The notes: a model not told the origin generated them from the letters alone. Counted from the first letter of the stretch, positions 12,861 through 29,090 are shown. The stretch: 64,000 nucleotides of DNA from Aphrophora alni (GCA_963513935.1 OY740768.1:63716786-63780785), one strand, 5' to 3'. Translations and numbers: made by a program.

Positions 12861-13259
12861 AATACACGACGTTTCGAGAGTATGAATCCACTCCCCTTTT
12901 CAATTGATAAACTCAACGTTAGTATAAAGGTGAGAAACGATAACACCTTGGAACTGTCCACGTTGGAATACTGGACAAATACTGGAATACTGGATAAAAT
13001 ACTGGCCACGTTGGAACTAAAATTACAATTTAAGAAAGGAGCAAAGTTCTAAAGTTAGGATTAACTAATCCAAAAACTAAGACTAGATACGAACCTGATA
13101 AAAATAACTCCAAGTCACAGAACTCCAAAACACAAGAAACAACAAACACTATGTTGACAAGAGAACCTACAATGACCACTGCTACGCTGGGGTTTTCACT
13201 TATCTCATGTTCAAACTTGACGACGATACCTACATCATTCTCTCGAAACGTCTAGTATT
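12861..13259. mobile_element. Small element bounded by inverted CGTTTCGAGAG ends
   Basis: The left boundary reads AATACACGACGTTTCGAGAG (12861-12880). The right boundary is its near inverse, CTCTCGAAACGTCTAGTATT (13240-13259). Between them is about 360 bp with no clear coding domain. It includes four close copies of AATACTGGA separated by ACAA/TAAA (about 12965-13005). Small ORFs on both strands across 12821-13052 show no known motif. It may be a short MITE-like insertion or a fragment of a larger element with inverted ends. The class is not assigned. Confidence 0.45.
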
Positions 13260-13810
13260 ATATTGTGTATACCCATTTTGATGGCACATAGGCCTATGTA
13301 CACTTATATTATGAACATTATTCAATATTATTAATATGGTTTAATCGGACCTTTGTCAACATTTCTGTAATTCCCGTTACAAAGTGATAAACCTAGAGCA
13401 TATCAGTGAATAGAAATAGAAAGATGAATGATAGCCTACATTTGTGTTCCTAAAAACACTTCCTCACTTTTGACTCATATATAATATTTTATTAAATTTT
13501 TAACAAACTAGGTTGATCTGAAAAACAAATATGTAAACAATTACTAACAGTGTAATGTATTACAATAAAAAATATCAAAATTAATTTGTTACAAATGAAA
13601 TATCATTTAAAATAAGACACTAAACTTACAACAGTATTTAATGCATTTTAAATGACAGTATATTAAACGTTTTAATTAGATTAGTCTGTTAGTTTGTTAT
13701 TTCTTTTAGTATTACTGTTATTTCAAACATTATATTACGTAATAACCCTGGATTTATTGTAGACACTATTATTTAAAATAAAATTATCACTAAAACAATA
13801 CAAGTAGTTC

Positions 13811-14039
13811 AGATACACTTTCAAAAGTCCCTTACCACACTTGGGAATAAACAAAATAACAAAAAACAAAAAAATTTGTCAAAAGTAAAATGTCTTTGTT
13901 AGGATTCCCTCTGACAACTTTGTTGTTGTAATAGCTATAAGGGTCTAATAGGAATAACATTTTACTTTTGACAAAAAATTTTGTTTTTTGTTATTTTGTT
14001 TATTCCCAAGTGTGGTAAGGGACTTTTGAAAGTGTATCT
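13811..14039. mobile_element. MITE, ~229 bp, with ~80 bp inverted arms
   Basis: The arm AGATACACTTTCAAAAGTCC begins at 13811, and its inverse ends at 14039. Pairing continues through the CTTACCACACTTGGGAATAA and TTTGTCAAAAGTAAAATG segments, leaving a ~70 bp loop. It has no coding capacity. The arms are almost identical apart from small A-run differences, which suggests modest age or gene conversion. A 12 bp direct repeat, AATACAAGTAGT, lies at 13797-13808 and again at 14079-14090, so the inserted unit may be slightly larger than the hairpin. Confidence 0.85.
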
Positions 14040-14090
14040 TTATATATTATCACCACAGTGCTCTGGTCTTTATTTTTTAATACAAGTAGT

Positions 14091-17000
14091 GTAAATGAAA
14101 ACATCTTACTCCTACTACGAGATCTTTCATAAACATGTAAACATGAAATGTATTTTATTTGAAAAATCGATAGATAAATATCACAAATAAATTACTATAA
14201 GAATATGAAACTTTATTCGAATACTAATTCTAAAAATCAAAGCATTAAGTTAAGCAAAATTCATCGAATTAGAAAACTTTTTGTAGTGCTCATTCTTGAT
14301 TCATAAGATGAACGTTTTGTGCAAAACATAGGTCTAATTACAATTATACGTCAAGTCCTTGAAAAGCTTTAAATTGTTGAATCTCCAGAATTTATATTAT
14401 AAATTCTGTGAACTGTTAAAACAGATATGTTAATCAAAAATTGTAAATTTATATTTTACCTTCTTCCGATTCTCGTAAATTATACTTTACATTGTTGTTA
14501 CACTATTCCGTAATTTTAATTTTTCAGTAAGACTCTATAATATGGTCACTACTTCCTATGTTTCTATTTCTCCACCGACCATTATAGTTACATCAATAAA
14601 GTAACTAAAATAACATTAGAAAACGTTCTCAAAACCTCAAGGCAACATCTGCTAATTGAAAACAAGGGCAAGCTGGGTTTGCGGCACATTAGCGGTCTCA
14701 CAGTCGACATATGTATAATTAATAATCGCAATTCGAGATTACCCTTCTGTAAATGTTTACTCCGGAATATTCTACCATTCACCACTTGGGTTCCTAACTT
14801 TTATTTAAGCTCTATCCCTTGTTCCGTCATCACATCCTTTACTCAGATTATTGTCAGTTTTTGCTTACATCTCAGAAGTTTAATTTATATTCCGCTTACA
14901 TAGTTTTAAACATGCGTTTTATTTTTACAGAACAGATGTGTTAAATCCAACACTGTCTGTAAAGTTATGGTGGGGTTAGAAATTGTAATATTGTTGGACA
15001 TAAGTAATAGAAATACATAACAGGTGCCACATGGTGTTTTTCCGACCCGTCTCTGTGGAAATGTCACATTGTGGAACATTCAAACCTTTTAAGCTGAGAA
15101 TAAATACCATTATTATCAAATATTATACCGTTATTTAATTTTGGAGCACCACAAACCGTTAAAATTCATTTGAGATTTTTGTACGAAAACACTGCAGGTT
15201 CTACTCAATTAATACAAGATGGATTGCCATGCATCATTTAAAATCATGCATTTAAGTTAAATACTAAACGCTCCCTGCCATCCACTACTCTATTGGGCGC
15301 TTTGAAAATATCAACTTTAATTAAGATTTATTTTTTTAATTTACTCTTTCATGTTTCTACCACGTACTACACAAGTAAAAATATTTTATTTTGTTTCCGT
15401 AAACTCAATACACATGTAAATCTAAATAAAGGAAATCACCCCTGCATGGGTAGACACATGACCGCTTGAATGCATGCAGAGAGATCTAGAATTAACAATG
15501 AACACTTTAAACTTTTATGGTATTTTCAAAATTTATATTGTATAAAATATAATACTTAAATAACAAAGTAATTGAACAAACATTAACTTACAGACTTAGT
15601 TTACAAACAAGAAATCTAGAAACTAAAAAATTATAAATATTTTATTACCTGTCAATCCCATCTCAATCCAACCATTCCATGATATATTGTTTATATGTAA
15701 TATCGATTATGACAACCAATTTTATAAGTGTCACACTTTATTTTAATGCAAAACTTTTCTTAATAATTGAGAAAATCATTAAGACCACTGACACATTTCT
15801 TTTGTACTAAGTACTTGCGAATTAGTAAGAATTAGGTTTTTTATAAATATGTTGAGGGTAGTTTGTAGCACGATAGCGTCTTCATTAGTCTTGTTCGCGT
15901 AATGTATGGATATTAAACAACATCAAGATATTCTTTGATACTTCGTGGTTTATTTATTGGTCGTGCCGTCAATAAAATTTAACGAATTTACATCTGAGTT
16001 TAGGTTTTCTACTCCTTTGTGGCCGCAATATTATCTTTTTTATTTCAAATCTAAACTTGGTTTATTTAATTGTTATTTTATTCTCCGTTTAAACTTTACA
16101 CAACATGGGTATTTGCCCATGTTTCTAACATTTGTTTCATTTTTATTAGAAAATACAGTGGATTTTAAACAATATCTAATTTTATAGACCATGTTACTTT
16201 TCTGACATAATATGTCGTGTATATAAACGCCATCAACATTCTATCACTAGATCCGAAAATCTTAATTTAGATTTTTTACAGCTTCAGACCAAAAATAAAA
16301 TCGTATATTCTTCTGATAACTTACAGTGTCTAAACGCTTTAAACCCGTGTGTTATGGTTAATAATATACAACGTGATCAAAGAGTTATTCAAATTTTTTG
16401 ATAAATGGGAAAGGAGATTATTTTTTTATAGGAACATATTCGAACATAACAATGTATTCGAATATTATCCGCTTTCAAGACTTTGTAATTTTATCAATGA
16501 TTCAATAATAAAACAAAGTGGTTGAATAAAATATCAATACAAATTTAAGAATATTGTGGAAACGTCTATGTTAAGGCGTTTCGGTAATTTATATAAAACC
16601 ACAACTTATCAGATAATATCTGCGGACAGGTTAGGAATCATCTTAACCTCATACATATATGGTGAAAATTATATTTCATCGATTAGACCAGAATTCATGT
16701 TTTCATTAAACTAGGAACTTATGGTGTATGGGTTATAGAAATATATTTATTCTTAGACTAGGTAATGTTCTGTAAAAATAAGATAGTAATCGTATTTACA
16801 GTTACATCAGCCGTTATGATCATTCCTAATAGAAAAGTTCAGAAGAGCATACAACATGATAAAGAGAAATGAAAAGCTAGTGTTATCATTGACTCTAGAC
16901 CAATGTTGCAAACCAAGTAACGGAAAATCAAATATTATGATTCGTGGGCTACTAATACGGTTTGCAATTATTATGCGTCAACCGAGAACATTTAGAAGGG

Positions 17001-17443
17001 AAGGTCAAACAATCGTTATTAGCTTTTAAAAGATAAATAATGCTCTTTAACATACGTCTCTATGTAACAGAATAAAAGAAGATTCAATCTGGAAAGGTTG
17101 ATAAAGTCAAATATATTTTTAAGTAATCTTATAACTCAAATCATTTAAATTTTCGGATTTTTCTGGCGAAATGACTAACTGTTTGCAGAAGATAAACAAC
17201 TAGAACCAAGTGATGGTTGCAAATGACTCGAGGGAAGATTTTGATATACCATATAAGGTTCTTATTTTATAAAAATGAAGTAGGGATTGAGATGTAAATA
17301 TGGTTTATACATCCCTTGTAAACAGTTTAGGAAAGCATCAATAACCCGATTTCTCGTGGAAATAACTATTCTGAGGTCCTCTGAGTCCAAAAAAGTGATT
17401 TGGGAAATGATGTCTATTTCTAAACTCAAAATATGAGGTAGGC
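14091..17443. other. AT-rich noncoding DNA
   Basis: No gene or strong repeat is recognised on either strand. Small ORFs (14588-14785 minus, 14679-14903 plus, 15945-16187 plus) lack recognisable domains and are composition-biased. The stretch has scattered A/T runs only. Confidence 0.6.
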
Positions 17444-17695
17444 CTTTTTATCATATGACAGAAAAATTACAAATTTCTCAGAATCGGCTTTAACGATTTT
17501 GACCAACTTTTGCGAAAAAGTACCCAAACAAAACTTATTGGAAGCCATCTTTCCAAAAATTCCGGTTCATGAGTCATCCTTAAAAATAACAAAAAGTGTC
17601 ATTAAGTTGTAATAAAAGATAATTTCTCCAAATTGGTCAAACCGATTTCATTCTAGTTTTGGTGAAATGTGAAAATTATTTCCAGTGTGCAAAAA
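17444..17695 (+). repeat. Dispersed repeat family B, copy 1
   Basis: This stretch aligns over about 230 bp with 54320-54545. Shared blocks include ACAAAACTTAT, a CCAT.TTTC.AAAAAT block, TGAGT.ATC.TTAAAAA and a final TTTGGTGAAAT/TTTTAGTGAAAT block. The CAACC-ATTTT phrase in it is common in noncoding arthropod transposons. It has no coding capacity. It lacks the (CA) and (TA) arrays that the other copies carry. The transposon class is not assigned. Confidence 0.6.
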
Positions 17696-20269
<2,574 letters not shown>

Positions 20270-22019
20270 AGAAAAGCTGGTATTTTGAAATTTCACTGAT
20301 TATTTTTTCATTCATATTTGATAAATAGTAAAACCTAATTAATGATTATGCAAATACTAATAATAGTCAGTAAATTCATATTAATAGATCATATTTGACT
20401 CTCTCCTTTCTAATTTTGAGTTAAGTCTTGAACAATTTTGTTTTTTATTAATAACTCTCTTATTATTTATAGTAAAACACACGGTTGGGAAATGATGAAT
20501 TTGATTCTTAAACTCAAAATGAGTTACATTCCACTCATTCGTTTGAAATATTTACAACGTTCGAAATATAAAAATACCTCAAAAAACTCTCTAACCCACA
20601 AACGCGTAAGCCTACATATTAACACACACGACCATGCTTAAATATATGTATATATATTAAATCTTATTACATACAGATTCTGGTTCAATACTATTCTTTA
20701 TATGCATTGAATGAAATTTATTATCTTTAGTTTTAATTAATTTGTTCAATACTTACCTGTTTTTTTAGTATGTTGTACATTTATTCATTGCTCATTAAAC
20801 ATATATATTATGTACGTACACAGCCTTTATATGTAATAAATGTGCACTTTGTTGTTTTAATCCAGTTTAAATATTTAATTACAAGCTAATGAATGTCTAA
20901 AAAGAAACTTCTGTTTAAACAGTTAGTCTTCTTGTTTTGTTTTTTTAATATTATAAATTTCTGATTTAAAATAACTGAACAATGTCAAGAATTAATTAAG
21001 CTGTCGACAAATATAATTTAAATATATATATATATATATATCAAATATATAATTTCAAATCATTTAGTCCGCCAAGATTTTTTTTATTGAAAAATTTAAT
21101 CTTTGGGTGTAATAAATGTAGTAGCGCATTTAAGGAGTTGTCATCAATGTTCTTGGTAGAGGCTGGAGTTTAACTATTTCTATTCAAGTGTTCTAGCGTG
21201 ACATAAGTTCGCGTGTTGAAAATCGTGCAAAAGGTAGGCTACCTTAGTCTGCAGTTTCATTTCCCAGCTTTAATTAAATTGCTTCGATTATTTTCTCACT
21301 ACTTTAAACTGAACTGCGTAAATGTACACTCAGACATAGAACACCCATAGGTATAGCCTATTAGATGAGTTTAGAGAGCGAAGTTTGACTCTGAGTTACT
21401 CATTGTGAGACAATAATTATGACTTTTATGTCCTATTTTACTCAATCCCTTAATACAGCAAATAATACTATTTTAAGACTAATTAAAGAAACTACAGAAT
21501 AAAATACAAATTGAAAAAGCAGTAAGTGATGCATAAAAATTTCAAAAAAAAAAATAACGATACTAAATACAACACGTTATGAACAACACATAAAATCAAC
21601 AGGTTTTACCATTATTGTACAACGTATTTACAGGTTGTAATTACTTTTAGATGAGATATCTCCATTTTAAAATTTTGAAAAACTCAACACTTTAGACCTA
21701 ACCTAGACCAAATCGAATGGTTTTTCGCTATTAAACAAAAATAAAATGATAGAAGAAAGTAGAAATATGCAAGTTTCTACAGTTTTATTGTTATGAACAT
21801 TATTATCTCTACCAATTTTACACATATCAGCCTGTTATTCATAACCCCTCCACTAGTCTGCATAAAAAAGACCAGTTATTAGATCTTATCATAAAAAATT
21901 CCATTTTGTTTATTAATCGCAACCACTAAAACAGCTTCTAATACAAGGGGAGATGATGTTAAACCATTTTAAAGCCTTTGAAATACAAGACATAATTATA
22001 AAACCAAACGAAATAAAGT
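20270..22019. other. AT-rich noncoding DNA with a small (TA) array
   Basis: No gene recognised. A short (TA)~10 array lies at 21022-21041. The 67-codon ORF at 20438-20641 has no recognisable domain. Confidence 0.6.
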
Positions 22020-22200
22020 TGCTTTTGGATGCATGAATGACAGCTGCGGTGTGTCACGTTACAAAAGACGGCTTGTCATAAAGAATGACGTCACCGGACT
22101 GTGAAATTCCAGAATAGGGGTGCAAACCTGTCTGCTAATGTCCTCAATTAAATATTTATGAGTCCGCTAAAGGCAACGTCGACATCATTCTTAATTTACC
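22020..22200. other. Higher-complexity island with a CRE palindrome, possible regulatory element
   Basis: This ~180 bp is richer in G+C than its flanks and stops occur in all frames. It contains the perfect cAMP-response palindrome TGACGTCA (22086-22093). It also has CAGCTG, an E-box, next to a TGACAG word near 22037-22044, and a TTTATGAG word near 22157. A cluster of such words in otherwise A/T-rich DNA suggests a cis-regulatory element. The evidence is motif content only. Confidence 0.35.
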
Positions 22201-22965
22201 TAACTAGCTGTGTAATCTTACAATTTTTTGTATTTTTGTAATATAAAAGGTTCTTAAGAAAAATTTATTATTTAGACTAGGTCGCTCTGTCTTTAAACAA
22301 TTTCTACTATTAATTCTAGCTTGTTTGCTTATTTTAACTGTTTATTATCAAATTGCTTTGTAATCATAATAAGCATGTTTACCATACAATACTCAATGAG
22401 TGTAGTATATTAATATTTATATTTTCTAGATTTTTAAAATCCTGTATATTTTAAGTTTGATTAAAAATTAATTTTTAAAGGAAACATTGGATAATTTTTA
22501 ATTAATTAACCGTTTAAACACAAAATCATTTTATATATTATCTGTATTTGTTTATATTTATTATTATTTTACTACCATTTTACACAGACTATTCCTTATT
22601 TTATAGTGTGTTTCTATTATTTTATTTCAATACTTCGAATTTAACTAACCCAAATGTGTAACATATTAAATGGTTACGTTATAAACACTATGTTCCCTTA
22701 GAGTTCAGTATTTGACCTATATTATTGACGTCTCGATTATAAAATCCTAATGAAATGAAAGTGTGAATATTAAAAACATTTTTTATGTCTTCACTTCCAA
22801 ATTCTATGCTAATAACATTACAATATTATAATCTACGAACTTTAATCAAATATTTTTTTAATATTATGATTTCATTTCAAACCATTATTGTCTCCAAATT
22901 TATGAAATTTGTGTTAATTTTAATAATTAATGTTACTACAATTAAAATAAATTATGTCAGTTTTA

Positions 22966-22969
<4 letters not shown>

Positions 22970-23032
<63 letters not shown>
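22970..23032. repeat. Microsatellite (TA)~31
   Basis: A pure TA array. The Tyr/Ile-alternating peptide predicted across it is an artefact. Confidence 0.97.
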
Positions 23033-23035
<3 letters not shown>

Positions 23036-23147
23036 TAAAAATAGTAAAAAAAGTAGTATATAACAATTATTTTACCCTTTTCTTAATTTATTTATATATG
23101 GAGGATAACTCAGATATGTCATGATTTTCAACGACAAACTTTCACAA

Positions 23148-23152
<5 letters not shown>

Positions 23153-23198
<46 letters not shown>
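23153..23198. repeat. Microsatellite (TA)~23
   Basis: A pure TA array about 120 bp after the previous one. No shared flank between the two was recognised. Confidence 0.97.
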
Positions 23199-23199
<1 letters not shown>

Positions 23200-25404
23200 C
23201 ACATTTAAGAATATTTTTGATATCATCTTCACAAACACAATCAAATTTCATTAAACTATTATATTATAAACAAAGAAACATAATTAAACAACAAAAAGAC
23301 TATGGGTTTTATGTTGGTCGTATTTGTACAATCTAGCAAAGCTGAACGACCCATACAATCGCAATGGTTATTTACGCTTTGAATGATTGCTTGTCCGTGC
23401 CAACTTTATTACATGTACTATAATTTTAAACCTCAATCTGCATGGCAATGCGGTTTATAGACATGCATATAGTACGTGAGCTACAAGTTATGCTAGACGT
23501 GTCTCAAATTGCGTATACTTACAAAGAACAGTAACTAAATAAAACACCCTAGAGAGAGGAGTGTAGATGATGCATTTTCTGATTTAATATGACAAGTTTT
23601 ACTTGTAATCCATCACAATGACATATGTAAAATAATTTACATGACGAATGACTGTTGCTATCGTATAATTTATGTAAATATTATATGTAAAATACATGTA
23701 GAACTAAAATAGTATATAATGTATGCACAAATGTTGTACATTACATAGATACTCTACACTCAAATACACTTGTAGATTAAAAACATAAATACTTTTTATA
23801 ATAAAATTAGAACTAAAAATAAGTTTAAAAGAGATCCACTAATGACATCAACGATCAGGTAACACTTACGTGTGTTTATTCGTAACTTTCAAAAAGTCAA
23901 TTACTTGGTCAGTACATAGCTTGAACCATTGCACCTACCATGGTTATCCTTTCCTTCTCAACCTCTTCAGACCAACAATATCATTATTTAGTACTTATCT
24001 CACACTAAATGTGACATATAGCTATTAAAATGTTTTGATACAACTTTGGAAATACGATTTTGTGCTTTCCATTGGTACATTTTCTATGTAATTACCAAGA
24101 ACACATATATATATATATTTTTTTTACATTTTTCACATTGATTTTACTTAATAATTTTCCAGAAAAATCTTGAAATCTAGTTTTGCCACCATACTCGGTA
24201 CTACACATGAGTGAACAGCCTACCACCTACACTCAGTTTTTAGCCGTGTGTGTACATTATTTAACATTAATTCATAGATCATTCTTCGAAAATAAACACA
24301 TGCATTGATTTTAAAGAATATATTTTTTATTTTAACTTTAATTGTTTAAACAAAATAACAATAATCTATAAACTAAATACAATAACAATTTTGAACGGTA
24401 AAAATATGTTAAAAAACAAATGATAAATTATAATATTTCAGATGTACTTGAAAGTATTTACATTTGTAGATGTTTACTTTATATCGGTTAAGTTATTTGA
24501 TATTAATTCTAAATCATTATGTAAGTACTATGAAAGTATTATATGTAACATCTTTATTATTTCACGTATTTTGTAGGACAAAGTATTCTATCTAAATGAC
24601 AATGTTTATTCTTATTTTATAGAAGTTTGAATGCAAAAATGTTCTCTTGCGTCTAGTTTTCAATTTATGTATAAAAAAGTACTTAACTATCGAAAACAAC
24701 TTCAACAAAAGAAACACTCTAGACTTTTGTTTCTTCTACCTACAGTATTTAACATACGTTCAGTTCTATTGACACGAGAAAGGAAATTTCATTGTTATCG
24801 AGTAACAAATTTTATTCAGACGGATCATAAACTCTTTATAACATATCTTACAATTCCTCTTGGGATCATTTCGTCAAATTCTCCCTGCAATCAATAATGT
24901 ATTAAAGTTTTCTGTAGAAAAGCAAGTGCTACCTCTAAACTCTGTCAAACCCCGGGTGAATCAAGTTACTTACTGTAGGAGCTTGTACTGTGGTATCTGC
25001 TACCTAGGTAATGTAAAGGAGTCCCTCTTGTGGGACTCATGAACTCAGTATAGCTCGCAGCTATTCGCTATGCGCCAGTTCCTATCTAGAAGAGTAAACA
25101 CTAAGATTATTACCTCAACAATAATGTTTCAACATAATAATACTCATAAGGAGTTAGTTCGTATATCACTAAATGCATATTGGCTTTATCCGTTTCATTC
25201 CATTATATTTACTCTGACTAAGAGGAGTAAATTCAATAATCCAGATAGCATGTTACAGTATAGTAAAACAAATTTCAGAATGTTTTCCTTTTTCGCCTGT
25301 ATTAAATGAGGTAAATTTAAGTTCGAATTATGTGATAATTTATAAAATAACGTAATTTAGATTGACATTAAAGGGGTTAAAACATATATTAATTGTAATA
25401 ATTA
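23199..25404. other. Noncoding DNA with three unassigned small ORFs
   Basis: Three plus-strand ORFs follow each other closely (24631-24897, 24860-25042, 25070-25309). None has a recognisable domain, signal peptide or codon pattern that sets it apart from chance. The segment 25034-25060 (CTCATGAACTCAGT) resembles a word near the start of repeat family A. Positions 23340-23520 are a little richer in G+C. Confidence 0.4.
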
Positions 25405-25640
25405 CCCCCCCCCCCCCCCAATAGCAGGTTCACAACAGAGCTAGAGAAGGCAAACTATATTCCTGTCAGGTCTTTCTTGTCCAGTTCTTGTTTCTACTGA
25501 CGCTACTAGAGTATTTGGGGGCTGGTAGATTTTTATTTTATATATTTTTCTTTTTTTATGGCAATGGTAACCTCAAGGTTTTGGGACTTTAAACAATAAC
25601 AACTACAAATGAAACAAGGAAACAACCATGAAATACCGTA
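25405..25640 (+). repeat. Dispersed repeat family A, copy 1, starting at a C homopolymer
   Basis: The copy starts with about 15 C (25405-25419). It shares with copies at 27445 and 34850 the phrases CAGGTCTTTCTTGTCCAGTT, CTACTAGAGTATT and TAACCTCAAGGTTTT. With copy 2 it also shares AAACAATAACAACTA and GGAAACAACC. It has no coding capacity. The class is unknown, and all three copies have the same orientation. Confidence 0.65.
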
Positions 25641-27444
25641 GGAATTTTATATCGTAAGAATTTTATATCGTAGTAAACGTACGTCAAATATTTTACTTGA
25701 AAAAGAAAGACAAATAATGTGTTAAGCTCAATAGACTCTTAAAAACGTACTCTTTAAACACAAAATCAGGCTGAGTCAAATCATATGACTTTAACGCTTT
25801 CTCGAAGAATATGTAAGGGTTTTTTTTTTTTTTTTAATTCACTCCGAATTTAAACGTTAAAGAAAATGTGTTCAATTATATAAGAGAGCTTATTAAATTC
25901 CGTATTGAAAGTTTTATTATTGTTCTACGATAAAATAACAGGAATGAAATTTTCCTAGAAAATATAAAACGTTCTTTTAGATAAATAAGAATTATGTGCA
26001 AATTCTTTTTATTAAAAGAGTACAGAAAAGCTTCATAATAGTTGCATTACTTTAAAAGTCGATAATAATGAAAATTCTACGTTTATAAATGTAATATGAT
26101 ATTATAGATTAAGGTAGGATGTAAGTTACATTGTTTTATACTTATTGCAGTAAACCTTCATTCCTAGTAACTAACTTCAGCGTAACCTCTATCAAATATT
26201 TTTGTTTATTTCACAATTGAGCACTTTTCTGGAAATATCTTCAAAAACATATTTTTAAGAAATAATTCAGTTTAAAAATAAGATCTTATATATTTAGTAC
26301 AGCTGAATAATGATTACCATTGTTTTCAAAAAATGTAAAAAGAATCTTTAGTGTCATTGAGGAGATGATACATTAACATTATGTCTTTGTTAGAACACTG
26401 TTTGAAAAATAATGGCTTGTTATATTTTCCTAGAAATTAACTATCGAAATTTTGTAAATTGATCAATTTCAATACAGAATTATCACATTTTTTTTTTTTT
26501 TTAATGATTAATTTCACTTCAAAAAACCAACAAAATCAATGAAATCTTTCCTTTCCCAATATAGTGGCCCAAAAGTGAAATATTAACAAAGAAAGATAAA
26601 CAGTAAAGTAATTAAAATGGCTTTACAATACGATAATTTAATTTCATAAGAGTTGAAATATTTAAATCATAAAATTTCAGTTTTCTATTGTTGTTCCAAG
26701 ACTACCTGCAATGTAAAAACATTGAAAATACCGTCTTCTGCTTAACATTTAAAGAGTACTTTCAAGAAGTAGCTCTATGATTTATTTTTCATTAGGCACC
26801 TTTTAATGCCTAATGACATATTATATATCTTTTAGCAGACATCTAATATAAAAAAATTCGACTCATTACAATGTGAAAATTTCGCCGACCGAGACAGATT
26901 TTAAGGTAATTTATTCTTCGAACCTCGTTCAACATTCCACAATAACCTAGTTTGTGGATTTTAAAATCTACATCGAACAACCCCTAACCTATTTTCTACG
27001 ATAAATAAAAAGAGAATTATTACCAAAAAACACTATTGTTCAAAACATAACCTTAAAATTAAACGGAAACAAAAAAACAATAATTGATCTAGTAATCGAC
27101 ATGTATTGAATATTAGTCAAATTTAGTATATACATACAGTAGGGGTTTCTACTCGTCAAATATGATAAGAAAATGGTCGCAAAGTTTTAAAACAGCAACC
27201 GTTTTTCTATGACCTACATATTATAATGTAGTGGTCGTTTATTTAGTACAACTGCCAATCTCCACATGTTCATACCGAAGTCGAGGTCAGTAAAGTATCA
27301 GAATTACAAAAACAGCAAATTCTTGTTCATTCTGAGTATCCGAAATTCCTTTTCAAAAGGAAGTGTTTCTAAAAGTAGGCCAATGGTAGATATTTTATTT
27401 TGTCACATACGTGTTGTACAAGACTGAACAAATATTTATAAACA
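25641..27444. other. AT-rich noncoding DNA
   Basis: No gene recognised. A local tandem of TTTTATATCGTA units occurs at about 25645-25672. T-runs occur near 25819 and 26490. A short hairpin formed by TAGGCACC...GCCTAA lies near 26794-26812. Confidence 0.6.
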
Positions 27445-27740
27445 TCTCCCCTCAGGAACTCACTTATTGTGAGTACTGATGTGGCAATCACTATGCATCT
27501 TACTTGGACAAATCAACACCTTTCTTCATCTAATCTTGAGTTAAATTCCCCCACTTCATCTTTCCTATCAGGTCTCTCTTGACCAACTTTTTTACCCTGA
27601 CTCAATTAATTGGAGGGTTCGAGATCTAGAGATATCTTTTTATTTTGTTAAGAAGATAATAACTTGAGGTTTTTCGCTTTAAAAAATATAAACAATAACT
27701 AAAAACATGAAAAGGAAACAACCGTTATTTCTCACTTTTT
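27445..27740 (+). repeat. Dispersed repeat family A, copy 2, abutting a mariner element
   Basis: It shares CAGGTCTCTCTTGACCAACT, GATAATAACTTGAGGTTTTT, AAACAATAACTA and GGAAACAACC with copy 1. It shares an upstream CCCCTCAGGAACTCA and GTGGCAATC block with copy 3. Its right edge lies directly against the left end of the mariner at 27741, so the mariner may have inserted into or beside this repeat. Confidence 0.65.
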
Positions 27741-28078
27741 TGTACCGGGTTCTCCACGAAGAGGTTGCTATTTTTTAATTAATATGCCGGACATATGGAA
27801 CACTATACAAACTTGACACTTTACAGTTAAGTACATAGATATGTAAAAAAGTACTCTCGAGTTTCAATTTTGTATATTCAATCAAAACAAAATGGCGGAA
27901 TAACAAAAAGAACATTAATCTTCTGTTTAGAACCACTTCCTCCCACAATGAAATGTAATTACAATATGCATTGCCATATGTTAAATCTCGATTAGTTGTT
28001 GTTTTGTTAACAAACTACAATGAAATAATTTGGTAATTGTTTTCAATCAATTTATATGTGATATCTAACCTCTAAACA

Positions 28079-29090
28079 ATGAGTTTTTTCAATTGAACAA
28101 AGAGTGAAATGTTGTTCTTGGGCTATTGCTTTTGAATATTAATAGGAGGTGATAAGGTGTTTTCAAAGAACCTACCCAAATGTGGTTCCTCCATCAAGAA
28201 AATCAATTCATAAGTAGAAAAATATGCTACTATAAACTGGACAAGCTTCAAAGAAATGTCATAGATTTTCTAATACAGAAAATGAAGAGCTTGTATATTC
28301 TACTTTACTGAAATATCCAAACAGGACTAATTCAATTTGAAAAGTTTCATCCGCTACTGGGATACAAAAGTTGTCATTTTAAAGGTAACCCAAGAAAAAC
28401 ATAGAATTTTTTATAAAACATATTTAGTTCACGGACTGTTGGAGGATGACCCAGACAGACGAGTGGACTTTAGTTTGAAGATAATTTAAAATTTTGAAGA
28501 AGATGCAGAGTGGTATTAAGGAATTGCATTCTCAGATGAAGCTACATTTTATCGAACAGGATCTTTGTAATTATTATAACACACACAATCGACATATCTT
28601 ACACGAAGAGGGTATAACTGAGATGTATATCTACCGTCACCAGGGATGGTATTTTATAGCATGATATATTATCCCAACAGACAATGACTGGAGAGAGATA
28701 CACAACAATATAATATTAACTGATCACATATTTCCTCATCTTACTCAGCCATAGATGAGGGACTTTTTTTCAACAGGATGGAGCTCCAACATTATGCTAA
28801 TGTGGCCTAAGCACTTTTAGATCGAGATCTTCCCCAACCGTTGGGTATGTCGTGGCAGCAACTTCATGAACTGGCTTTCAATATCACCAGACTTAACTGT
28901 TTGCGATTTTTTTCTATGGGGATTTTTGAAATAAATAGTTTATTCTCACCCTATAGCAACATTAATGATGAATTTAATAAGGCTGATTGAAGAGGATTTA
29001 CGGTTGTTACCTCGATAATTTACCAAAAGCGTTTTTGACTCTTTTTTGTTTCTTTGATATCAGTACATAGCTATTGATGGACATCCATTC
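28079..29090 (+). pseudogene. Mariner/Tc1 transposase pseudogene inside the 27741-29456 element
   Basis: A probable start ATG at 28079 (MSFF...TKSEMLFLGYC) fits the short N-terminal leader of this family. Recognisable blocks in order, in several frames, are: YKTYLVHGLLEDDPDRRVDF (about 28404-28475), FSDEATFYRTG with the first catalytic Asp (about 28529-28560), a degraded FQQDGAPPHYA-type block with the second Asp (about 28767-28800), and SPDLTVCDFFLWGFLK (about 28885-28934), the third catalytic region. A short C-terminal tail ends before 29100. Intact relatives are about 340 residues, and the span here fits that size. Multiple in-frame stops and at least several frameshifts make it dead. The product would have bound the surrounding TIRs. 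Confidence 0.88.

Noticed and set aside
24631..25309. Three consecutive small ORFs as a decayed or spliced gene
   Set aside because: No shared domain and no convincing splice sites. The composition fits chance in this region.
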